This document shows positions 12,401 through 23,490 of a DNA stretch of 64,000 nucleotides, one piece after another. The DNA comes from Tubiluchus corallicola. Lineage: Eukaryota; Priapulida; Priapulimorpha; Priapulimorphida; Tubiluchidae. The position numbers and the translations under genes are program-made. The notes beneath the pieces were generated by a model, which was not told the DNA's origin, made no database searches, and saw only the letters and a program-made list of their open reading frames with translations. Positions within the stretch are counted from its first letter, which is position 1. Every line of letters starts with the position of its first letter. The stretch spans positions 1,207,347-1,271,346 of the forward strand of contig JAQGDQ010000021.1 of the NCBI GenBank assembly GCA_030141605.1. Reading direction: 5' to 3'.

Positions 12401-14257
12401 ATAAAACACTGATAAAATTAAAGATAAAGATAAAAAATGGCATTTAAACCTCTGGATTAAGCTATCTGGAATTCTCGTATAAAGAAACTGCTCGACGGCC
12501 GTTTATGACAGCAATAAATTTTTAGCGTTGAGACTGAATATCTCTTAAAGAAGTGAGAAACTGTATCAGCTGTTGGACGGAAAACTGTGTCAGCTGTTGG
12601 AAAAAATGCCTTCGTGTAGCTTGCAGTGAGAATGGTGGACACATAGAGCACTTGTTGCAAATTTTAATTAACAGTAGTGACAGACAAACTGTTGAGGATT
12701 TTTTTCCATTTTTTGTTTTAAAAATTTTCGTATCTTTAGAAACGTCTACAGGAATGATCCAAAATTTTTACTGTTTATACCCGAACGTCTGCGAAAATCA
12801 TTCTGGTAAGTTTCATGGGGATTTCTTCATATAATGTCGTGATCAAAACTTCTGTATATTTTTTTTTTGCGCTACCTGACACAGTTATGTTAAATTTGCT
12901 CACTCCATTAATTAAGTGTTTAATATCGAAAAATTGCAAATATGTACAAGTCTTCTTTTAACAGTCTAATTGTAGTATCTCAAACAAGTCTGTTTCGTTA
13001 GACTTTAGATCTATAATCTGTATATTCTAATAATGAAAACAACATAGCACTGGTTGTCATTTTGGCTTACTTAAATAATTTTAGTTAAATAAGTACGTCA
13101 TAAAATGTAGAAAATATTTATTCAAATCTCATTTAGAAAGCGATTCTCTTCGTCCAAGTTACCTGGATAAGCTGTAACTGTTGAATTGGTGACTTCAGCA
13201 ACAGATCTGTGTTTCTCAGCTTTGGAAATGTTCTGTACGTTAGCCATCTCTGCTATAAGCAAACAAATCGCAAATGTACAAGTTTTCAAAAAAAACCGCT
13301 GCTTATTATTTTGGGACTTTTGACTGGTTACTGAAATAGAACCAAATTTTCATTGGCCAAATTTGTCCAGTCGCCCTTGGAGTGCTGGTGGGACGGTTGG
13401 GAAACACGGTGAAATAGTGATCAAATACATTTGCGCGTTTTTACCATGTAACCAGAAGATCCCTGATTCAAATCCAAGCTGTATGCCTACTCTTTCACAA
13501 TTCCCTGTTTTTCAAGTATGGTATCGAAATATAATTAAATGTGGGTTTGTAGCATTACTACTTGGGTATAATTTATGAAGAATAAAGTTATAACTTTCCT
13601 AGACATATAAAGCAGAGTGAAAACAACATCATGGATTATTGGTTAAGGTCGCCAATGTAAAATGTAGTCACTCCTTTTCCATTTTTAGATCAACGTGTAT
13701 TCATCAGAATATTTACAATTCCACACACAATTTTAATACCCTAACCCTAACTCTAGCCCAACCGAAATCCAACCCTTAACCCTATCCCTTAGCCAACCCC
13801 AACCCTAACACTAACCCTAATCCTAATCGTAACCTTAATTCTGATCGGCTTCACGAACTAATTTCTTGTTTGTGATGAATTGTAAACTTTAGCCGAATAT
13901 TATTGTGTATACGCCAGCGACCTGAAGTTTCATTACTATATTTCTGAAATCACGATCTATATTGTGATGACGCAATGTGGAAATAAATAAATTCCTGCAC
14001 TCTAATTTTTAGGATCAGTGAAAGGTAGGCTTTCATTTGAAAGATTGCCTTAGACGATATTAACTACACAGACTTTTATACTCAACAAATATAAGCTTTT
14101 TACTATACCTATAATTAAAATGCACTTGCTGCACACTCGGTATTGAAATTTCTAAAATAAATATACATAATATCTCACCATAAAGTAAACTAATAAGCAA
14201 AAAACCCACAACAAGACACAGAAGATAATGTATGTGGGTAAGACAGCTACAGCTCAT
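9469..14257 (-). CDS. POMK-like protein O-mannose kinase family member, copy B (373 aa)
   Basis: Tandem paralog of copy A with the same four-exon structure: 14257-14179, 13249-13163, 12185-12007 and 10245-9469, with the same junction phases 1, 1 and 0. The first coding exon is 79 nt in both copies and encodes a signal anchor; an in-frame ATG at 14278 would add seven residues. Exon 2 is shorter (87 versus 126 nt) and barely alignable, so the lumenal stem has diverged fast and now carries an NST sequon. The Cys-rich segment, the loop NRGGVVKKV, LLGYC, DTN, LGDLD, DVWKIP and RRPT are all present, so the copy looks intact and under selection. The last intron is about 1.8 kb against 0.6 kb in A and hosts an R2 MITE; intron 2 hosts a transposase fragment. 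Function is inferred from POMK; these paralogs may differ in substrate. Confidence 0.8.
10300..11437. other. Intron 3 of POMK-like B; nothing else recognised
   Basis: Unique-looking AT-rich sequence up to the MITE at 11438. No open frame with family resemblance, no RNA gene and no clear repeat was found. Confidence 0.5.
11438..11843. mobile_element. MITE family R2, copy 2 (paired DR1-like motifs)
   Basis: The ends taagccatttcacag and ctgtgaaagggcttg form imperfect terminal inverted repeats matching the copies at 894 and 46959. Subterminal motifs are aggtcaaaggtta at 11482-11494 and the inverse taacctttgatct at 11787-11799. The element lies in intron 3 of POMK-like B. An open frame across its left half (11245-11556) has no family resemblance and starts outside the element; I regard it as chance. 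Confidence 0.82.
12280..12840 (+). pseudogene. Decayed Tc1/mariner-like transposase fragment, copy 1
   Basis: Comparison with 39940-40480 shows a shared sequence. In broken frames it encodes the C-terminal end typical of Tc1/mariner-type DDE transposases: a stretch like LKEVRNCISCW, then a Lys/Arg stretch, then ENGGHIEHLL near 12625-12660. A short internal duplication (the cagctgttgga segment occurs twice around 12567-12600) disturbs it further. Stops and frameshifts make it non-functional. It lies in intron 2 of POMK-like B, opposite in strand to that gene. The identification comes from the C-terminal motif only; no catalytic DDE part was recognised. Confidence 0.6.
13711..13888. mobile_element. 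Small MITE enclosing telomere-like CCCTAA repeats, copy 1
   Basis: The left end tttacaattcca (from 13712) and the right end gaattgtaaac (13877-13887) are inverted. Between them, about 13738-13834 is a degenerate run of ccctaa/aaccct units (TTAGGG on the other strand). A second copy with the same ends and core is at 40571-40714. The right inner segment (gaactaatttct) is also shared. This copy lies in intron 1 of POMK-like B. Confidence 0.78.
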
Positions 14258-14351
14258 AGCCGAAACACGCAAAGTCATGTTTTATGGTATAAAATCAAAA
14301 CACGAAAATCATATCACAATTGCATATCATAATGGGGCACATACCTCTTAC

Positions 14352-14440
14352 TTTTGTTAACTCGGACATCGTTACGGTTCAGGTGGTTTAATATTTCGTG
14401 CAGTGGTGACGAAACTATGTCACATGGATGTCTACTTACT
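14352..14440 (-). other. Probable non-coding 5' leader exon of POMK-like B
   Basis: This is the counterpart of 8000-8090 (see that entry). The minus-strand donor would be AAAA|GTAAGA at 14352/14351. The acceptor seen in copy A upstream of the first ATG is damaged here (TTTGCG instead of TTTTGCAG), so B may use a different leader or start in the exon containing 14257. Confidence 0.35.
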
Positions 14441-14969
14441 GAAATCGTATCATACTCACTGCTTAGTAATAAACTGGCACAAGGTAGCAGCAATACGGGG
14501 GCAATAATAGTAGTCCCTGTTATGTAATTATGATGCTTCACAGCTCAGAATTTCTCTCCCAATGAAAAAGTAATGGAACCGGCTGGCCGCTTCGGCTTTG
14601 GCTAGTACGTAATTTAATCGTGCCTAAAAGCTAACGCTGAAGCCGGTTTTTTGTACTTTTTACCATTGCTGCTAATCCGCTGGACTTTTGATTACCTGTT
14701 TGGTTGTTTAGTTGCCCAGGCAAGTTGCTTGTTCGTTTCCTGGATTCCTCATCTGCCTACCTATTTCATATTATCTGTGTTTTTGTGTTTGCTTGTTTTT
14801 TGTTGTGTGATTGGTTTGTTGATTTATTGCTAATGGTCCACTGACTGGTTGGTCAATCGGTCATTGATTGGTCGGTCAACAGGTCATTTAATTGAATGTT
14901 CAATAGTTGAGCGACTGGCTTATTAATTGACCTTGTTTAAGCTTTCTCTCTTGCCTGCACATTTGTTTG

Positions 14970-15012
14970 TGAGTTTGTCTGTCTGTCTGTCTGTTTGTTT
15001 GTTTGTTTGTTT
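14970..15012. repeat. (TGTC)n/(TTTG)n microsatellite
   Basis: Four tgtc units are followed by about five tttg units. It lies between the divergent POMK-like B and SLC16-like genes. The remaining sequence from 14450 to 15480 shows a short gc-rich inverted motif near 14580-14650 (ccggctgg...gaagccgg) and otherwise nothing I can assign; it must hold the promoters of both genes. Confidence 0.75.
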
Positions 15013-15479
15013 ACTTTCTTAATTATTTGTTTGCTCATCAACAATTATGGTGCTGTAAACACTGATAAAAATTTTACACGCAAATACTTTTCTTTAGCTC
15101 GAAGAGAAGTTCATATAGCTAAGTCATTAAAAATTGGATTGTCAGGTAGTAAGGCGCCAAAACTTTAATAAGCTGGTTACATAATCCAATCATATTTGAG
15201 ACTCATTCATTTAGCAATGTTAAAAGTCTCTGTAACTTAAAACTACAATTTATTGTTCCTCTTCTCAATAGGTGTAAGCCGTATGAAACATACAGTGCGA
15301 CCATGAACTAAAAATACCTAGAGCGTATCGATCCGCCGCAACACACCTATAATGAGTTTTCAGGTACATAACATAAACCTGCTTACCAAGCCTGTTTTTT
15401 CTACAAATTTCACTGAGGTATCTCGGATATGCGGCGCAACAAACATTGTAAATTACGCTTTTTTACAACTTTTGCCAAA

Positions 15480-15548
15480 CTGCGAAATAGAAGAGTATGA
15501 GTATGAAATAAGATGAGCGAGTCCTCGAGCACATCATTTCCAAATCAG
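15480..15548 (+). other. Probable 5' non-coding exon of the SLC16-like gene, with an upstream ORF
   Basis: A strong donor CAG|GTGAGT occurs at 15546-15554, and a good acceptor (tattcttacag) follows at 16062-16072. Joining them gives a short upstream frame from ATG at 15513 (MSESSSTSFPNQV) that stops immediately after the junction, before the main ATG at 16106. The 5' limit of the exon is unknown; 15480 is only a nominal boundary. Confidence 0.45.
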
Positions 15549-16105
15549 GTGAGTCATTTCGACAAAATAAGGTAGATCCAATTTGCGTTACTTTCGACTT
15601 GGTATTTCAGTAGACCTAGTCATTGGCAGTATTTTGATATTAGTGACTTTAGTAATGCAGTAGACATAATTATAATGGCAGCATTTAAAGCCTAATTATA
15701 GTTCGTTATCAGGGGCCATTTTAGATACAGTAACTGTCATAATTATTAATGTGTTTAGTTTTAGTAAAAAGTATCACAAAGATTTCGAACGGCTATATGT
15801 ACATAAATTGGGAATAAAAACCAGTTTGCAACTTCTGTTTACAGCTGTATAATGCAACGCATTTGGATCATTTTTCTAAAAGTTTAAGTCACAAAAAATA
15901 CTTGGTTTGTCTGCAAATGTTTGAAATGAAATCATTTACAAATACAAATACTATCTTGTCTATTAGTGTAACTGTAACAAAAATGTAGGATAAAAGTTTT
16001 CAGCATTATAAGCTTATCTAATAAACTAGTATTACGTTAACTGTTACATACGTGTTTGTTATATTCTTACAGGTGTAAAATCTCCTTCTTTACTACAAAG
16101 GTGCC

Positions 16106-18810
16106 ATGAAAAGACGTCGTCATCACGATGTGGATAAAGGATGGTACGTTGTTCTTGCCGCGTTTCTGCTGCAAATGATATCTTTGGGAATGTCATTCAG
16201 CTGTGCAATTTACACCGTCTCCTGGCTGGACACCTTTGGCCAAACGAAGTCTGCAACATCTCTAGTCGGTTCTATCAACACGGCTACGTTGTTTTTCGTA
16301 GGTATGAAAGTAATAATGAAACCTACATGTATGAAAAGTTAAAACTGTTACACAGATCAAATATATATATATATTCTACTGGCATCGCAATATTAGCGTT
16401 TTGCAACTATTTGTTTTTTCAACAGGTCCTATAACAAGCATTTTTTATTCAATGGTCGAAGCGAGGAAACTTATTATCTTCGCCAGTATATTAACTGCAC
16501 TTGGTTGCGTGATGGCATCGTTCGCCACGTGTGTTACTATGCTTTATTGCTCATTCGGATTAATTACAGGTAACAATAAGGTATAAATCCTTTATGTTTA
16601 TCAAAAATATATTTAAATTTAGGCTCCGGTGTATTTGGTTTACAATAAATTGCAAAACAGTAGTAGTTCTTACAAAGACAAACAAAAGATAGTTATTCTA
16701 ATTCATTTTAAGTAAGTTCACTTCAAGCTATGTAAATGTCACTAAGATATATCAAGAGCAAAAAAATATTCGAGACCGGAGCGGCAAGTTGGGGGGTGGC
16801 TCCATCTGAGGGTTGCCCCCATTATTTCATTATCACTGAAGCCCCAAAAGTTCATAATCCGGCCCTGGCAGAAGTTATATTAGTTTACCAGTTTATCAAG
16901 ACTAAACGTATTTAGTGTATACCGCTGAGTTTGCAGAAACAGACGGATATCTTGGCGGGATTTTTTCCTTTTTTCAAACATACTTTTTCTGTGGGACTAC
17001 AGTACCATCTGATCAAAGTTTAATGTGAAATTCAATGCGGTATCCAAGTGGGTAATAAATATCATCATGTTACCATTGCCGCTGCTGCTGCTGTTGCTGC
17101 CCAGAAATGTTAACTACTCAGTCGAGCTACTATAGTTATATACCCACACGTGACCACAGCACATACAGTTATATCTATTCCACTGCAGTTTGATGACCAA
17201 TGTTTTGAAGAGTGTCAAGCTATACAGTTTCTAAAAATGCAAAAGTTAAACTCATTATAATGTGAATTCCCGCTTTTAATATATTCACCAAACTGATGTG
17301 TAATTTTATAGTAGAATATTTAGAACATTTATTGATGTAGAAACCGCTGGCTTTTTATAACTGATGCTTCGTATTTTTAATATATGTATATACTTTTATT
17401 ATACTTTTTTAAATTTTCGTAACTTTTAAAAGTGCATGACATGTAGTATTTTTTGGTTTTTAGTGTGGATTTTTAACTTTTACGTGACATTTGTAACTTT
17501 CACGCTGAAATACTTTGAATAAAAATAAAAAATTGTCTGTATTGAAGGTGGTGGATTTGGCTTTCTCTTCACAGCCAGCAATGCTGTCATCAGTCAACAC
17601 TTTGACAAATGGAAGTCATTCGCGTTTGGACTGGCGTCAGTTGGAACTGGTGCTGGTCCTCTAATTTTTGCCATTTTGCATCAGTACTTAATTGATGTCT
17701 TCGGATGGCGAGGAGCATTGCGAATCACTGCTGGAATCGTTCTGCAAGGATGCATCATTGGCGCTTTGCTAAAAAAATCTCCTACAGAAACCAATAAACG
17801 TTTTACAGATCATTTAAAGGTCACCTTTGACGCGTCTTTATTCCGCCATTTTGGTTTCATCCTTCTGTGCTTATTTGACATCTTCAATGCATTTGGATCC
17901 AGTGCCGTGTTGATCCCTCTGCCAGACTACATCGTCTCAAAAGGAAGGTCCGCTGAAGAAGCGGCGAGACTTCTGTCTTATTGGGGCGTTGCGTGCGTTG
18001 TGGGAAGATGCTTTGGGGCCTTCCTGTCACAAACTAATTTCATAAATATGTGCACCGTCCACATCTTGTATATAAGTAATCTAGTTTGTGGATGTTTTAC
18101 TGCCTTGATTGGTCTACCAAATCTCACAATGGTCCTGTACATCATACTGATTGTCGCTTTTGGATTAGCGTATGGCTTGATCTTCTCCGTGTGGTCAGCT
18201 GCCTTTGTGGATATATTTGGACATGAAAAGTTTCTTGGTGTGTTAGGCTGGCAAATGATCATGTACGGTGGAGGATACGTGCTAGGATCGCCATCTGCAG
18301 GTATGATAGATCTGACTAAATTACACTGCATCTTTAAGAAGTCTATTATGCAACCGAAATCCTAGATGTGACATAATGTTTAAACTTACTTAAAGCATTT
18401 TATTTCATTTCATTTTATTTTATTTTGTTTTACGTTATTTTATTTTATTTATTTTTATAGAATTATAAACATCACTAGAATCATATAAAAATTTTCGAAA
18501 CGTAGCAGACATAATAAAGTCTATACTGATTTTAAATTTGATAGATTCAATTTGAATTTTATTAGAAATTATAATAAATTATTTTAAATGCAAATTTTTG
18601 CGAAAAGATCTTTTGAGAAAGTTTTTTCTTTTTGTAGGTCACATAACTGACGTCACGGGTGATTTTAAATATGGTTTCTATTTAGCAGGAGCAATGTTTT
18701 TTACAGCAGGAGTTGCAGCTTGTCCACCGGCATTTTTGAACGGTCATAATCGCGACCACCGTCCAGTACCAAATCAGGAAGTGGTCGAGGTATCAGAAGA
18801 ACCTGCTTGA
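16106..18810 (+). CDS. SLC16-like (monocarboxylate transporter) major facilitator protein, 421 aa
   Basis: Four coding exons: 16106-16301, 16426-16569, 17548-18300 and 18638-18810; all three junctions are GT-AG and phase 1, splitting Gly codons. The N-terminus has DKGWYVVL, matching the conserved start of transmembrane helix 1 in monocarboxylate transporters (PDGGWGW in vertebrate forms). Further family features are the run GPITS, then ITG-GGFGFLF, WRGAL near the end of the N-terminal half, a short central loop, and GHITDVTGDF...FYLAGAMFF before the last helix. The C-terminal tail is short and acidic (EVVEVSEEPA). Members carry lactate, pyruvate, ketone bodies, aromatic amino acids or thyroid hormone across the plasma membrane; substrate cannot be read from sequence. 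The length is typical for a compact member. It is transcribed divergently from POMK-like B. Confidence 0.85.
18397..18460. repeat. (TTTTA)n-type low-complexity tract in SLC16-like intron 3
   Basis: Repeated attttattt units lie within the intron between exons 3 and 4 of the SLC16-like gene. No other structure is seen. Confidence 0.7.
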
Positions 18811-19015
18811 AGCATAACTTGAGTCAGTAAACCCAAAATTTGCAGGTTGGGCTGGTCCTTCTACCTGTGCAAGTGGCAGCACTGAAGGGTCTTCAAACTC
18901 AGAAATTGTACAAGAAATGTTGAACAATTTTATCGAAGGTCCAGTGAATTCTACTATATATATATATTCAGTTACTTGACGCTATGTACTGGAGCTTAAA
19001 TGTGAAGAAAAGGGA

Positions 19016-19790
19016 ATTTTAAAGTATACCCCCAAAGAACTTTCCTTGCAAAGTTATACTACCTGGCATTACCATTACTATATACCTGTTTGAAAGACTT
19101 ATGTAATTGAAAAAGAAAATTCTGAATAATTTAAAATATGCGCCCCACCTGGTCAAACGGCACTGCATCGCCTTTCCAGTGTGCAACGCTGATTCACTAA
19201 AAACACACGATTGATATAGTTGACAAGATTAAATAATTTAAACTTTTGCTTAGTTAGCGATGACTGTGCTACCAGTGTTCTAATTATTTGTTTCAAACTA
19301 TATGCAATGTTACCTAGAACTTGTTTCACACGATCTAAGTAGCGTTTACGTATCATCCGGATGCGCATGCGTGATTTACCTACGGAATAGCTGCGAAATA
19401 AAAATCGATAGGAAATAGCTGCAGAAAAGTGCATTGAAAAAAATATAAATCGATTTTATCTATTCCGCACTCCCATAACGCATACGCATTCCGGTTGCTA
19501 CATAAATGCCACTTTACTGTTAAAAAATTGCTGCGCCTAACGGTCGTTCTTATTACTACGTTGCTGCTAATATACAGTACAAGCACTGTACGCAATAAGA
19601 CAACAGTAATAATAGTAATAATAAAATTTCACAAACGTAAGCACAAGTACAATACAGCAACACGTCCAATTCGTGTTCCAAATCCAAACACGGACAACAT
19701 GTAAATTATGCAAATCATATAAAGTTTCAAGATGATTTTAAACAGTGTTTCTTGTGCTTTAAGCAATTTGTCTCTGGTACTCTTTAAAAA
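19016..19790 (-). repeat. Dispersed repeat family R1, copy 1, interrupted by a nested insertion
   Basis: On the minus strand this matches R1 copies at 20790, 29940, 35701, 59320 and 60351. Shared plus-strand motifs include acctgtttgaaagacttatgtaa near 19085, aaaaacacacgattg near 19200 and acttgtttcac near 19320. The match breaks at about 19350 and resumes at gctgcgcctaacggtcgttct (about 19530), with further R1-like sequence (tttcaagatgattttaa) at about 19727. The gap holds the inverted-repeat element at 19357-19494. It lies just 3' of the SLC16-like gene. Confidence 0.65.
19357..19494. mobile_element. Small inverted-repeat element nested in R1 copy 1
   Basis: The left arm ccggatgcgcatgcgt and the right arm acgcatacgcattccgg are imperfect inverses, and the match extends inward over ggaatag/ctattcc. 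The total length is about 138 bp. It interrupts an R1 copy, so it was inserted later. Confidence 0.55.
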
Positions 19791-20539
19791 CACTGTAACT
19801 AATTAGAATTTGTTATTTTTGTTAATAAAGTCTCGGAAGCTCGGTCAATTTGACTGCTTATATATTATATATTTATATATAAAATCCGTATTGCATAAGT
19901 TACACACATTTAGGGTATGATGAAATATATGAAAATATTATATGTGTTACCAGCCAAAGACTGCTGTAAGCAATAGTGTTAAACTAAAAAAAATTACAAA
20001 AGTTATTTTTTTAAAGTTACAAAGAATAAAATTAAAATTGAATTGCAAAACATAACTTCGCAAACTCATATCAACAACGGATACCCACAAAGCATTTAAA
20101 ATGGCTCTAATTAGATTATTTTATTTAGATTATCAGATGGAATTTACGTTATACTGCTGGTACTACATAGATATAATCATTATTTGCAGCTATTTTATCA
20201 TTTTTGTTAGGGGGGATCTCATAATTTCAGTAGTGCGTTATTTTGTTTCTTTTTGAGATCTCTTAAACTCGTTGAAGATTTTATAGAGGTGCTGAATTCC
20301 AGGTATTAATTGCTGCTTTAGATATTGAGTTATACATTTTTAACTTTAACAAGTTTGCATTTTAACACTATTGCAAACTTTCATACAAATTCCTTAGCAA
20401 CAGAGCTTGGTGTGAAAAATTACTCTGTTTTTGATCTTTGCTTTTACTGCTTTGATGAACTATATATTTAATCACTATGCAATGCGTGACGTACAGAACA
20501 ATACACTTAAAATTGATGAACCGATTTTAATGTAATTAC

Positions 20540-20650
20540 TGCAAGAGGAGTAATCATAAGGATTGGATTGGCAGAAATCCCGTGACTGTCTATGAGCGAT
20601 TGGGATTAATAAATGACAGTACTAAAGAGGCTTTGGAATGGAAAAATTAA
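20540..20650 (+). other. Unrecognised coding-like fragment (possible terminal exon)
   Basis: After an acceptor-like ...attactgcaag, a frame reads through HKDWIGRNPVTVYERLGLIN and another dozen residues to TAA (20648-20650). The composition looks protein-like and the frame is preceded by a stop further up. I do not recognise the family and find no partner exon, so it may be an exon, a gene remnant or chance. Confidence 0.2.
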
Positions 20651-20789
20651 TTAAAATCAAAAAATGAGACAAACGTCAATGTAATGTCTGTTGGGATTAC
20701 CAGAAAGAAACACGAGGGATTTGCATTAAACCGTTCTCCAGTAACATTAACTTGTATCAAAAATTAAACCACAAGAAAATCTTCCACTT

Positions 20790-21190
20790 ACATAAGGCTT
20801 AAAAATTCGTCTTCAAATTTTATACCACTTACACATTGCCTTTTTGCATGCAGGTCTCGCAATTGCCGTATGGCTGAAAAAACTTGTAAATTTAAACTCC
20901 CGCGATGACCGTTAGGCGCAGCCATTTTAATTGTAGGTCGTTTGAAACAAGTTTAAATGAGCATTCGTCGCATACATTTTGCTATCTAAGTAAAATTTTA
21001 AATTACTGTAGCTTGTCAATAAGATTAAAAATACGTTTTTGGCTAGTGAGTGGCGAACCATGGAGGATGGGCCAGTGACATTTTATCAATTGGCACAAAC
21101 ATTTTAAATTATTATTTCTAGTTATATACGTATTTGTTGCAGATAAGCGAAATGCTAAGTGACATAGAATTGCACGCAAAATTTTTTGGG
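20790..21190 (+). repeat. Dispersed repeat family R1, copy 2
   Basis: Shares gcttaaaaattcgtctt, aaactcccgcgatgaccgttagg and cgtttgaaacaagtttaaat with the copies at 29940 and 60351. It is diverged, with a different right half. It contains no open frame. Confidence 0.7.
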
Positions 21191-21199
21191 GACACAATT

Positions 21200-23335
21200 T
21201 AAAGTTGCCTTTTCTTTTCCTGATTTACGTTTGTGTAGTGACGTCATGTAATGGCGCCGTTAGAACAGTATTGTGGGAGATTTAAAATGAAACCAAACGA
21301 AAAATCCTTTGAACGCGAGTGCGATAAACGCAAAAAATTGCTGCAAAGTAATATAATTTTTTGAGGTGATTTTTCTGAAACCCTCTCCAGGTACCCCTTT
21401 TCTTGTCATTTAACAAAAATATTGGTATCAATTGAAGCAGTCAGTGGAGTACTGTTAATTTATGAATGATGAATGTGCTGTAATTGAAACGTAGAGGGCC
21501 AGACGATAGTGATGAGGACAATAACGACATCGATGATGATTATGATGGCGACTGACCACAAGAATAGCTCTTAATTAGTGTGCTTGCTTTCCACGCGGGA
21601 GGTTATGAGTTCAATCCTGAGGCCGAATAATACCAAAGGCTTTTGAAACATTGTACTGCTGCTTCTTCGATCAAGCACAAAATGTTTGAAGTAATAGTTT
21701 ACTGATTAGTGCTCGACCAATAGCAAAAAGAGATTATGTCCAACATGGCTATTGAGTGTATATTATTATTCTTGTTGTTGTTGTCATCGACGTCGTTGTT
21801 GCTATAGTTGTGTACAATCAAACATGGTTAAGTCACACACTATGACCGCTTGGCTGTATACTCTGTCTATTGTACTCACACTGACGTCGTAAACTTCATC
21901 ATTAGCTGGTCCAATGATTCATTTTACAGGATTATTTTTCATAATGTGCTAGTCTTCGGTCCCACCACAACCCGTTGGATCTATTGGACGAGTGTTAAAT
22001 CTGTGTATAGAACATACAGACCAGCAAGCGATCGTGAAAGACAATTACTGGTGAATCCATATTTCGTGTTATTGGGCCTGGGTGGCAGATCAATCATGTT
22101 TTCATATGTAAACATTCAACTTGTTTAATCAGCGTCTGTGCAAAGTCAAGTGGAACTGAGAGTGGTCAATTTTGCAGTTCTTCTTAAATCTTCGTTTTCA
22201 ACTTTTTAGCTAAGCTGGCAAATTGATATCGACCAAGGAAAGTTTTGCATTCTTGCTTATCAATATTTTAACAGCAGTAATCGATCTAATTTGCTTGAAA
22301 TTATCCAAACAAGGATGGAAGGAATTGTGTAAGTGATGGTAAACTATAATGTACATTGTGAAAATGGAACAGTTTGGATGTAACGACATATAAATATCTA
22401 TTATATTTATAGAATATTTATTTTTATTCTTTAATCTGATGTCAGCTGCACTGATGCCATTATTGTTGATGTCGCTGTCGCTACTGCTTCTACTGCTGCT
22501 GCTACAGGTGTTGCAAGTTCTAACATGGCAGCGGCAGTGGTGTGCTGCTGTAGCTGCTTATGGTACTACAATCTGCCCATTACGATAACAATGATGACGA
22601 TGATAACAATTCTTAGCGATGATAATGATGTAATAGCAGCAAAAATGGTGTTTATGAAGACACTTTGGATAATAATAACGATAAGGTGGTGATGATTGCA
22701 TTGAGGATGAAGCTTAACAAATTGTTATTATTGCTGCTGTCATGGACATCAGTGGGTGTGATGACCATATCTAGTTTTGGTACGAACTTAATTGTATGGT
22801 CAAAATGATGACTCTAAGTTTGTGATGTCGGCTCGACCACTAGGCAAATCATTTTTCTAGGGGGGACCACATATTCTAGAAACAGTTCTTGATTTTTAAA
22901 ATTGCCATAAATAATAACGTAGTATATGTGTAAGGTTTTAAATTCTTGCTTTATATTCTTGCCAGAATGTATGATTGATCTACGGTGATACTGAGCTGAC
23001 CTCCGGCAACAAAACGCTTCCTAATTTTGCTTTGCCTGGCTTCCTATAATTACATGATTTCAGGCAAACACTAATGCCTTACCATGCTTTTGACCACAGC
23101 TTATACTGCATGAATGGAGCAGCAAAGCCAATTAATCGTTAACAGCAGCACATCCGTCCGTTATCAAAAAAAACATTTGTTTATAGCAGATAGCCTTATA
23201 AGAAATCGAAGCCTTCAGAAGTGTAACACAAGAAACCAAAGGTTAAAAGGCGGCGGACGTTGAATAGCAAAGAGATTTGTTAATGATGTATATATTTACA
23301 AATTACAACTAGACCAGATTTATGGTTATGAAAGT
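21200..23335. other. Intergenic; no gene seen
   Basis: Imperfect trinucleotide-rich stretches occur at about 21510-21545, 21760-21800 and 22440-22700 (gatgat, ttgttg, gctgct). No conserved coding frame or RNA gene was found. Frames in the 21850-22130 stretch have no family resemblance. Confidence 0.5.
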
Positions 23336-23490
23336 GATGACATAGACATACACATAGACTCAGACACAGGCATAGACATAGTCATAGACACAGACACAAA
23401 GACAAACACAGACACAGGCACAGACATAGTCATAGATATAGACACAGACACAAGCACAAACACGGACACAGTCATAGACATAGACATTTT
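23336..23490. repeat. (ACAGAC/ATAGAC)n hexanucleotide satellite
   Basis: A degenerate array of six-base units of the type gacata/gacaca. It is followed by an AT-rich segment to about 23560 and a short tgtgtg tract at about 23570-23590. Confidence 0.85.

Noticed and set aside
13363-13480. tRNA-like B box (gattcaaatcc)
   Set aside because: No matching A box or cloverleaf could be drawn. It may be a tRNA-derived SINE relic, but this is not supported.
16763-16868. Possible hAT end (inverse of caggg ccggattatg)
   Set aside because: Only one end is visible; no inverted partner or target duplication was found nearby.
17978-18331. 117-residue minus-strand frame
   Set aside because: It is antisense to exon 3 of the SLC16-like gene, which has clear family motifs on the plus strand.
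23336-23490. Considered as a CRISPR-like array
   Set aside because: Units are six bases without spacers; this is a simple satellite in an animal genome.
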